Shown piece by piece: positions 54,989-64,000 of a DNA stretch of 64,000 nucleotides (the first letter of the stretch is position 1; each line of letters starts with the position of its first letter). The translations under genes were made by a program, and so were the position numbers. Below the pieces are notes generated by a model. It was not told the DNA's origin and searched no databases. It saw only the letters and a list, made by a program, of their open reading frames with translations. Source of the DNA: Metaphire vulgaris (Eukaryota > Annelida > Clitellata > Crassiclitellata > Megascolecidae); NCBI GenBank assembly GCA_018105865.1, contig CM030834.1, positions 3,288,115 to 3,352,114 on the forward strand, given 5' to 3'.

Positions 54989-55383
54989 TTAAGGCGGATA
55001 TGCAGTCAGGAATAGATGTGTTTTAAGTCTAGACCTGAAGGTAGTAAGACAATCAGTTTGGCGGACCTGTACCGGCAGAGAATTCCAAAGTCTGGGTCCG
55101 GTATCAGAAAAAGCACGATTTCCAGTAGTAGTCCTGCTATAGGGTATGTAAAGAGTAGTAGCATCAGATGACCTCGTTGAGTGCTGGTTGTCTTGAGCAG
55201 TCAGTAACGATCGGAGATACATTGGCTGATTTGTGTGGAGCGTTTTATGCACAATGAGACTTATCTTGAATTCAATTCTTTGTTTGACAGGTAGCCAATG
55301 AAGTGATTTTAGGATCGGTGCGATGTGCTCATATTTGGCAGTTCCAGTGATGGCTAATGAATTTTGAATCCTTGTCCAGTAGA
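54989..55383 (-). pseudogene. CR1/L2-like LINE, RT C-terminal fragment
   Basis: Open for about 130 codons: TRIQNSLAITGTAKYEHI, LKSLHWLPVKQRIEFKI, RAFSDTGPRLWNSLPVQV, FRSRLKTHLFLTAYPP, then stop. 5'-truncated at the right inverted-repeat arm. Confidence 0.87.
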
Positions 55384-55384
55384 C

Positions 55385-55485
55385 CCGGGACCCAAATGTA
55401 CCGTTACCGAAACGCGGGCACATTTGTCCGGAGCCCAATCGGTGGAACCCGGCCAGTTGTCCTGCTCCGATCCCGAGGTACAACT
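55385..55485. repeat. Inverted-repeat arm, right
   Basis: Inverse of 54290-54395 with scattered differences. Confidence 0.8.
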
Positions 55486-56190
55486 ATAGAATTAATTGAG
55501 TGTTTAATTGGCGATTGCAAGTCATCGGACGAATAGCCAAGTGTGTCGTTCGGTGGGTGTACAGTATGCTTTGTCTCTACCCGGACCTTTCGCAAATAGG
55601 CAACCAGTAGGATCTTATTGACATTTGATAAAACTGTCGCTGGCTGTAGACTAGGCAAACTCTCCAATCGCTTTTAATAAGGCAAATTTCGCATTTTCGT
55701 TCTAAAGTAAATGAAAAACTTTCGGGCTAATGTTTAACTATCAGAAGACTCATCCGCGGAAAATAAAACGAAGTTTAAGGCATCAATTGAGATAATTATC
55801 TGTCGAGCAGTTTGTTCTGTAGGTTGATCTGATGTAGTAGGTAATTTAGTTGGCTATTAAAAGTTGAGAATGAGCGGGATTGGGGAAATGTAATGCAATT
55901 GAATATTTATATGGCGCCGACTCAGTCTTAATTCTCAAGACACCGAGAAACTTTCCCGTTGCGATGGACGTAAATTCATTTGCTAAAAGTCGACTAATTC
56001 TGTTCTGTGTCAACTGAATTTTAAGTTTTATCAGAAAATGTTGATTTTTTTCAAACGCTGTCAAACGTAAGAATGAGATGGAACCTCTTTACAGTTACTT
56101 ACGGTTTTCGCACATGCTATGTTATCATCCTAAATCACTTGAAATCGCATTATTAAGGTAATTATGTTATCAAATAAGCTTCCAAAGTTT
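55486..56190. other. Non-coding, no recognised feature
   Basis: Nothing supportable. Confidence 0.5.
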
Positions 56191-56191
56191 C

Positions 56192-56193
56192 AA

Positions 56194-56230
<37 letters not shown>

Positions 56231-56315
56231 TAAAAAAACCGGATTTAAGTGGTTTGTTAGGATATTTCATGTAATGAAAACTTTACTCGATTACTCGATA
56301 TCAGACGAAGTATCA

Positions 56316-56360
<45 letters not shown>

Positions 56361-56455
56361 TAATAATAATAAATATAATAATAGTCATAATAAAATAATA
56401 ATAATAAATATAATAATAATAATAAATATAATAATAATAATAAATATAATAATAA
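56192..56455. repeat. (AAT)n arrays
   Basis: Two arrays (about 56192-56230 and 56318-56455), the second with ATAAATAT variants. Between them, GGATTTAAGTGGTTTGTTAGG recalls the (ATT)n-tailed LINE 3' end. Confidence 0.92.
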
Positions 56456-57084
56456 CGCTATTTCCCAGATTAGGTGGCCTTACAATAAATCAATTAGGAA
56501 AGTGGCCGTTTTAATAAATCATCATCCACGAATGATGCATCATATATATTTCATCAAAATTTGGATAAATTACTTAGAAAGGTACTGTCTAAGTATGGAT
56601 GAAGGATTTTGAAAAATTATTAGAAACACATAGTATAACAAAAATGCACGGCCACCTTATCCAAAACTAAACCATAAAACCCGTATAAAAGGGCCGCCCT
56701 TTTCCCGTGCATTTTCCTATACTGAAATGTTTTCGACGATTGCACGGTAAAAGGGCCGGCCTCTAATGGGGTATCAATAGAGAAAATTATATATAGGCCT
56801 ACCATAGCTAGCTAAACCGTACAAGAGGATAAAATAAGCTGTTATTACTATAAATATAGGGCCTATATATAGGCCTATATGTCAGTGTAAGTAAGTAAGT
56901 GGGTAATCTAGACTCATGGACTACGGGGAAACTGACAAGGCCGGGGGTAAAGTCAGCTAGGGGTCTGTGGGAGAGCTGTAAGTATGTAGTTTGCCAAAAT
57001 TTCCGGGGGGGGAATTTGAAATATCCAGAAAAGACCATTTCCCCACGGAAACGGTCTACTTATAAATATTCAAACATATGATAA

Positions 57085-57448
57085 TCATTTAATATATATT
57101 TATATTATGCGCATATACGTATTTATGTATACTGTAAATGCCACTAATATATAATATGATATATATGTGACAGCAAGTATAAAAATATAATATGCAATAT
57201 TTAATAAAGCATAGGCCTTTATGAAAATAGATAATGATAAATGTGCTATCTGCGCGGCAATCGGATATGCTGCTAATCCATATAATATGCTGATCATATC
57301 ACCATATATACATATATTATAAGGATATATATATTAAGTGCATTAAAAAATAACTATATATACTGTATATAATCTCTATACATATTATGCGCATATGTGT
57401 GCCGAATAATATTTATGACACACACATATATATATATATATATATGTG

Positions 57449-57481
<33 letters not shown>

Positions 57482-57542
57482 CAACAGCATACATGATATA
57501 TTATGACAGCACATATATAGATACAACAGCATACTTAGTCTC

Positions 57543-57592
<50 letters not shown>

Positions 57593-57838
57593 GCATAATT
57601 ATATAATATTAGTATGATATATACCTGGCAGCATGTATATGGCAGCATATATATAACATGTACTTATGCTATATGAAATGTATAGAAATGCTTATCATGT
57701 ATGGTCTCATATACATATATATATATATATTAAAGCAGCATAATTATATAATATTAGTATGATATATACCTGGCAGCATGTATATGACAGCATATATATA
57801 GCATGTATTTATGCTATATGAAATGTATAGAAATGCTT

Positions 57839-57899
<61 letters not shown>

Positions 57900-57976
57900 C
57901 CTTCGTTGTCTGTTCGTGCCAAACTTCTGAAAGTGGATGGATAGGGCTTCAAAAATGGAGATAATATATGTGTATG

Positions 57977-58025
<49 letters not shown>

Positions 58026-58035
58026 TTCTGCTCTA
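57085..58035. repeat. (TA)n-rich satellite-like region with a 145-bp tandem pair
   Basis: Long runs of TATATA (57426-57480, 57549-57587, 57842-57892, 57972-58021). A unit starting CAGCATAATTATATAATATT at 57591 repeats at 57736 (period 145 bp), both followed by CCTGGCAGCATGTATATG. Confidence 0.92.
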
Positions 58036-58204
58036 AGTTTTCAAAGTTTCAAAGTTGTTACCACTGCACTCTTCTATCTATAGCTTTATATGCATATATA
58101 CTTATATGTGTCTATGTAATGGACGCATATATATAATATAAAATGGACGGAAAGGGCTTACAAAATGGATATAATACATACATAGAATTTGTCATTGATC
58201 ATGG

Positions 58205-58390
58205 AATAATGTGCAAGGCGAGCTGGTCCGAGTTTGCAAGAGAGTCCGTGAAATAATTTTTCCTGAACCAGCTCGGAGATGTAAGCGCCCAGACGGAGAC
58301 CCACAACGAGTTTTGCCAGAAATTGTATCAAATCCCGCAACAATTGGTCGCCCAGAGGTTGTTAGTACAAACATTTGTAGATACTATATA
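58205..58390. other. GC-normal island inside AT-rich DNA, open in several frames
   Basis: About 190 bp with balanced composition between (TA)n tracts. It is open on both strands, so frame choice is not possible; one plus frame reads KRPDGDPQRVLPEIVSNP. It could be an isolated exon or a repeat fragment. Confidence 0.2.
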
Positions 58391-60620
58391 TAAGTAAGTA
58401 AGTATACTGTATATCTAATTAATTAATTAATTTAGTATTAAAGGTAATTGAACTAATCATGACAATCCCAACCATAGGAACTGAACCATTGGTCGACAAA
58501 GTAGCCCAAAAGCCGCCCTATAATCAAAATACTGGGACTTGTTTATCGGTAAGGTATTTTTCCATAAAAGAAACTGTTCGCGTCAAACCGCCTCCATCTA
58601 GGCCTAAATTAGCTATAGCGCCGTGATCGATTACATTACGAAAGACAACTCTTTCCAATTATAATCATTTATTAAGACATATAAAACGTGACGTCATGAG
58701 CACAATAAGTCCTTTAAACAAGACTTTTCATACTCAATTGACATTTCACTTTACAAGGTTCATTTTCCCCTGTCAATTAAATCAAAAAAGCACTAAGCAG
58801 CTTCTGTTAACCTATACACAAAAAAACAATAAATCAAAGCAATCTAAATATCTGCCTTACTTAACAAAACCAATAAGTATTCTGACAGTAAAACACAGAA
58901 ATACACACCCAACCATAGCAACTTTATTCAAGACATCAAAACATGAGCTCTTACTGGCATTGGAAAAGATATCTAAACAGTATATTTATTCATTGTCAAA
59001 ACAAATAATACTACGAAATAAATCAAATCTAATGATTAATGTATTGTCCATAGTATTCATCAGATCTCGGATAAACAACTGTACGTACTAATGCTTTTTA
59101 TGCTTGAACAATAACACACAACAAATATACTGGTTCTCTCCAAATATTTTGTCTCCTTATTCCGTATCGACACAGAGATGCCTTGAAGGGCAGCGTTATT
59201 CAACGCAGCGGCAACCATTCGATGGGCTCTGGTCGACTGATTTGCAGTAATTTTCTAATGTAAAAATAGTACATTCATCGTTTAAATATATTATTTTTAC
59301 CCGGCATATTATTTCAAATTCTTTAAGTTGAAATGTGATAACCCTTTTCCATTTGCTTGTCGGAATTTTTATCTTTATAGGATTTGAAAATTATTACTAA
59401 TTATTCCTTGGTTTATTTTGGTAAAAAATTATTATTCCAATAAACCTTTTGCCCCTTCCTGGCAAAAATTACGTGGGCGCCCATGCAGTGTTGCTGCTCA
59501 CCGACTCGCGGCCTACGGCAACTGCATTGTCATTGAAGCGTTTATAATTAATCAATCCCACGAATCTGTAAGGCTTTCGCAACTAATAGACTAGTACATA
59601 TAGTGACAATAATGACTCTGATGGCCTATCTGAGTTTCTGTTTTTCAATGCATATTTGTTTTGAAATGTTAAGTACACAGTCACATTACGATCTTGACAT
59701 CTGGATATTTTATAATCGTAAAGTGCAGATGAAACAGTTTTTCTTACCCGATAGAAATGATTTGGCTCCATGTCTGTTCAGAAAATCTTCAGATGTGTCA
59801 ACGTCACGTGTAGATAGCTTTTCTTCAAAATTTCGGCTTAGACAGCAATGCTTGCGCAACGAATACGATGACCGTCTGTGACTGTGCGCGCGTTGGTCGG
59901 ACTATATATATACACACCCGTTCCAAATAGACCGGCTGTCTCCCAGTTTGACATAATTATACAAGACTTTCGTTAGACTTTTGTTCCAAAGGTACAATAG
60001 TATCATACTAGATTACTAGTAGTAAAGAATCTATTGAGGACCGCCTGTCACTACCGTTAAAAATTCCTCTGGCAGAATGTCTGATGAAGCCTTATCTCTC
60101 CGTATCGTGCCTTACCTCCCCGTATCGGGCGGATTGAGTATAGGCTATAACTAAATCTGCCTGTCTGCGTTAAACCATTGCTGGAGCGATTTTGGGAAAT
60201 CTTCCGCTCTCGGGGGTCTTATCAAGGCATCTGGCTGATTTTCTGTGAATGCGTTATCTGTTCGTATCGATTAATGAATTTTCCTGTCACAGTGAGGGGA
60301 GAGTGACTTCATGAACTTGACTTGTAGTGCGAATTGGCCGAGTGTTTATCTTAATATCAATTCCTTATCGATTATGTAACTGTAGATTAGGCTATGTTAG
60401 CAGGTCGATTCGCAATTTCCTATTTTGACGTTGAATCAAGTTCAATCAACGATACTCCGCCGACCGCTATGCATGGTCTAAACTGAAGTGTTGAGGGTTG
60501 ATCGCCAGCTGGATCTTTGCTTATCTTAAGCGACCACCCATTGACATTGATTCTTTTAAACTGGGAAGGGGTTTAGGGCTAAGGTGTCTGTCCAAAACAG
60601 GGGGTGGGGTGTAGGAAAAT
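58391..60620. other. Non-coding, no recognised feature
   Basis: AT-rich. A 131-codon frame at 58696-59091 has Ser/Thr/Lys/Leu-biased low-complexity content and no motif. A TATATATA tract near 59903 lies in a (TA)4 context. Confidence 0.5.
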
Positions 60621-60622
60621 CC

Positions 60623-60754
60623 ATGGCAGATATAATACGACAAGCGATCGAAGAATCATCTGCCCACGACACAAGCGACCGTTATCGGATCGAACGCCAG
60701 TATGCACAGGCGATGGATACAATTGAATTCAACCTACACTGTCAGATAAGCGGG
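60623..60754 (+). CDS. Candidate first coding exon, unknown protein
   Basis: ATG in context ATCCATGGC starts MADIIRQAIEESSAHD, then DRYRIERQYAQAMDTIEF, a compositionally normal, helix-prone peptide, 43 complete codons to a candidate donor GG|GTAACC after 60753 (phase 2). If unspliced it stops at 60755-60757. Family not recognised. Confidence 0.3.
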
Positions 60755-60786
60755 TAACCCATGAACTAGCACAAGGGCGGCGGCGC

Positions 60787-60900
60787 GGAGAGAGAGACAG
60801 AAAGAGAGAGACAGACAGAGAAAGAGAAAAACAGATAAAGACAGAGACAGAGAGAATAAAACTGACAAAAATACAGATTTAGTGACGGATAGAGAGAGAG
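60787..60900. repeat. (GA)n/(GACA)n purine-rich tract
   Basis: GAGAGACAGAAAGAGAGAG-type imperfect repeat. Confidence 0.9.
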
Positions 60901-61461
60901 TGAATAATTATTATTATGCGTTTCAAATTACTGTTTAGATACCAATAGGCATCATGTTACAGGTTGAAATGTTGCATGCATTCCTCCGAGGGGCGGAACT
61001 ATTGGAGACATTAGCAATCTAATTTTTTTACTTTAACACGGGCCGCACTGGCGGCACTTTCATATTTCCGCACCTCGTTGGAACTTGACCTGCCTACGCC
61101 ACTGCACTAAACTACCTTCTTAACTGCCTACCTATATGTTCCTGATGCAGTTTGTTACAGGCAACGTGAGGCAGATTTGCAACACAATGAACGCTATATA
61201 TCATGTAGGCCTACAAGGTTTTAGCGAAGTTAATGGACAGACAATTTTTAATTTTTAATCTCGGTATTTACGCCAAAACAGTTACAACTAATTGTGATAG
61301 TCGCTATTGCCTAAAAATTTCGTTAAGGCGAATTTTTTGGCCTTTCTGCGAATGCTTTCTGCTCAGTAAGAACTTTCGTTCTGATTACTGCCCATTAATG
61401 TGCGATATCGGGATGACGTTGTTGGAATCGCAAATTATCTTTCTTGCATGGTAGACCAGAC

Positions 61462-62763
61462 ATGGACTTGGGTTCATTTTTAAAACCCAACCCAAAAACA
61501 TCAACCAAACCCAACCCACGTAAAATTGAAAATATCTGACGCAATCCAACCCATCACTTTTCAAACCCAACCCAACCCACGGAAACTGGGCTACATGACA
61601 ACGCAAGCCAACCCATCACTAGTCAAATTCAACCAAACCCATGCATTAAAATTTGTTAAAAACGTATTTGATCGTAAGCAGTAAGTGAAGAAACGTTCAA
61701 CAGACTAAAAGTCTCGCTCAGACTGAGCTGAGCTGGCTGAAATACAAGCAGGGTTGTTTGAGTAACACAATGTCAAGGGGCCGTCCATAAATGACGTCCA
61801 TAAATTATATAGTCGGGATACTTTCGTTATGATACTTTCGATAGATATCATACCGTTTAGTATGTTCTTAACCCATTTGATAACCCTAGAGGCGGGTGCA
61901 CTAACCCCTAACCGACACAGGATAAAAATTGATAGATATCCAAACTGTAGTCGGGTTAGTTTAGATAGATATAATACAGTTTCGTTAATTCTACTAACCC
62001 TTTGCTTTGGGAGGGGCTTATGTCCGGGGGCTAATTCCGGGGGCTTTTGTCCGGGGGCTTATGTCCAGGGGCTTATGTCCGTACCCCAGTCGGAATACTT
62101 TCGTTATGATACTTTAGATAGATATAATACCGTTTAGTATGTTCTTAACCCATTTGATAACCCTAAAGGCGGGTGCACTAACCCTAACCGACACAGGATA
62201 AATTTATTATTATTATTGATAGATATCCAAAATGATATAGTCAGGGATAGTTTAGATAGATATCATACAGTTTCGTTAATTCTACTAACCCTTTGCTTTG
62301 GGAGGGGCTTATGTCTGGGGGCTAATGTCCGGGGAATAATGTCCGGGGGACTTATGTCCAGGGGGCTTATGTCCGTACACCATTTAAAACATTTCTTCTA
62401 AGATTTGTAAACTTTATAAGATTTTAAACGTTGCTAAGTTGTTTTAAACAATATACGATTTTAAAATTTCAAAGATTGTGTAATTTTAACATGGAACATA
62501 GGGGTCAGCGCTTTGTGACGTCTTTTTTGAAAGAGGTCTGGCTTTTTGTGACGAAGTGTGACGAGGGGAGGGGGTCAAAATGGTCCAAAATCGCGTGACG
62601 TCAGTTATGGACGGCCCCCAAGTTCATGTTGGGTTGCTTGTTACAACCCAACCAAACCCACCAATACATTAACCATCAACCCAATCCAACCCACCAAAAA
62701 TTAAAAACTGTGACCCAACTCAAACTTTTCGACCCAACCCATTTGGACCCAGCCCATGTCCAT
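61462..62763. mobile_element. MITE with ATGGACTTGGGTT-type ends, holding another MITE
   Basis: ATGGACTTGGGTT at left faces GACCCAGCCCATGTCCAT at right; interior repeats of AACCCAACCC on both arms. Interrupted by 61777-62618. Confidence 0.7.
61777..62618. mobile_element. Nested MITE, GGGGCCGTCCATAAATGACG ends
   Basis: Inverted ends with a CAA duplication on both sides (61774-61776, 62619-62621). Contains a 277-bp tandem duplication (61811 and 62088 starts) whose units end in runs of GGGGGCTTATGTCC-like repeats. Confidence 0.82.
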
Positions 62764-62796
62764 CGTTATCGTAATCGTTCTTGACATTTTCTATAG

Positions 62797-62863
62797 CGCC
62801 GCATCACTGGCCAAGGCCAAAGTCAAAGGTGCTGCCAACAACGTTGACAAGTCAATGCAGAAC
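62797..62863 (+). CDS. Candidate second exon, unknown protein
   Basis: 67 nt between TTTTCTATAG and AAC|GTAAGA. Phase 2 in, which matches the candidate exon at 60623, and phase 0 out. It encodes AASLAKAKVKGAANNVDK then SMQN. Supported only by splice signals, phase and composition. Confidence 0.27.
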
Positions 62864-62869
62864 GTAAGA

Positions 62870-64000
62870 TGTTAGTCTACGAAAAATCCGCTCCGATGGT
62901 CGTGGTGTCTGGAAAAGGTTCGTTGCATGTCTGTTTCAGACCAGCATTATCCGAAATGTGCTGGTTGAAATATTTGCAAAACGGTGCGCGTATCATAATA
63001 TGCAATAAACAAACCAAGCCATGAAAAATTTATTAAAATAATCAATCGATTAATCGTTCAAACGATCTATGTATGTGCATCGATCGATCTTTCAATAAAG
63101 AAAGACGAGAGGTTTTCCATAGCGCCTATGGAAAAGATTCCCAGCGTCTCTACAAATGGGATTATTTTTGAGACTTTGGTTATTTTTTGCATAATTGCAA
63201 AACTATATGAAGGAAAAAACTATATGAAGGAAAAGTTTCTTCAAACGAGGGTTTTTAATTTTCTCTTTGAATTATTTCAAAAGTCAAAGTATGAAGGTTG
63301 TGTGTTTGCAGATTGCTGTATTGTACGTATTCTATGGATGAACCCCAAGGCAATTAAATACAAAAGGCAGGCCAGGAACCCGTCTTTTGCATACAGGTCA
63401 AGTTTAGGCGTTGCTATATGACGTCACTGGTTGATTGAGCGACTGTTGCTATTTTAAGAAACAGCAAGACAGTATCTAAGAATGTAAATGGTTCCCTTTC
63501 TTTTATAACTAACTTATTTCTGAAACTTCACAGACGTTTTAAATACCAACCATCTTCCTGTATGAATCTGGTGTAGCTGATTTTGTAAAAGTTTAGATTG
63601 AAAACGTTAACTATAAGCATTACAACAACCAAGCAAAAGCAAAAGCAAGAGAATGGTCAAATGGAAAAATCTAAGAATGTTTTAGTTTGTTTATTTGTCG
63701 ATTGTTTAGCGTTTATTTGCGTTGAAATAATCACATTCTAGTGTTGACATGCTCAAAATAAAGATACTAGTCTTATTTTAAAAATCAGTTACGAAAACAG
63801 CGTTCAATAAAGTCTTGATCTGTAAGGAAAGCAATTACTGATTATCACTGCAGAATGAACATGAGAAAGTGCAGATATTGTAGAGTGCGAATAATAATGA
63901 AAATTTATAGAAAGTGTGAATATTGAAATTGCTAATTAATTGATTATCGGATACAATGCCTATGACTAAAACGAACATAATTATAGATAATCTGTAGTCA
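62870..64000. other. Non-coding, no recognised feature
   Basis: AT-rich. A 97-codon frame at 63128-63421 has no recognisable motif and no neighbouring splice logic. Confidence 0.5.

Noticed and set aside
58696..59091. 131-codon frame on plus
   Set aside because: Biased, low-complexity composition from AT-rich DNA, no motif, no splice or duplicate support.
59890..59915. TATA-box promoter
   Set aside because: TATATATA lies in a short (TA)n run with no gene start nearby.
63128..63421. 97-codon frame on plus
   Set aside because: No recognisable motif, no partner exon, not repeated elsewhere in the window.

Overview
The window is genomic DNA from an animal. It has spliced genes with GT/AG introns and matched exon phases, a type I immunoglobulin-domain receptor, a GH20 (chitobiase-type) beta-N-acetylhexosaminidase, and a very heavy load of non-LTR retrotransposon 3' ends, hAT-like MITEs and trinucleotide microsatellites. 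A non-vertebrate metazoan, probably marine, fits best. I cannot name a species from the sequence alone.

Layout. 1-2735 is a broken non-LTR retrotransposon (minus). About 2780-18205 and about 21520-32800 are two copies of one tandem duplication. Each copy holds, on plus, four exons of an Ig/Ig/TM/cytoplasmic-tail receptor (all introns phase 1) and, converging on minus, the 3' exons of a GH20 hexosaminidase. The hexosaminidase 5' exons occur once, at 36.5-41.2 kb, so the distal copy (copy 2) has nine exons and copy 1 has only the last six. No receptor 5' (signal peptide) exon is visible in the window. The simplest history is a tandem duplication with one break inside each gene, which leaves an orphan 3' half of the receptor (copy 2) and an orphan 3' half of the hexosaminidase (copy 1). 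Since the duplication, copy 1 has gained an apparently intact piggyBac (600-aa transposase, TTAA duplications, empty site in copy 2), a CR1/L2-like LINE and several hAT-like elements. In copy 2 a hAT-like MITE has landed in the receptor tail exon and supplies its stop codon.

33.9-36.3 kb, inside hexosaminidase intron 3, is a DNA transposon with about 140-bp inverted repeats ending CACTGGTCAACAA. It carries a cysteine-rich, DDE-like gene broken by two one-base frameshifts. 39-50 kb is mostly MITEs, LINE fragments, (TAG)n and (CTT)n arrays and a 5S-rRNA-like segment. 51.3-52.5 kb is a pair of nested hAT-like elements with clean 8-bp duplications. 53.3-55.5 kb is a further hAT repeat and LINE remnants. 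56.2-58.1 kb is (AAT)n and (TA)n-rich satellite-like DNA. 60.6-62.9 kb holds two weak, phase-compatible candidate exons (plus) around a nested MITE.

The most interesting system is the duplicated receptor. Its tail carries two YxxL motifs ten residues apart (ITAM-like) that survive in both copies although the rest of the tail and the second Ig-like exon have diverged almost only by amino-acid-changing substitutions. The neighbouring hexosaminidase exons in the same duplication differ mainly by silent changes.
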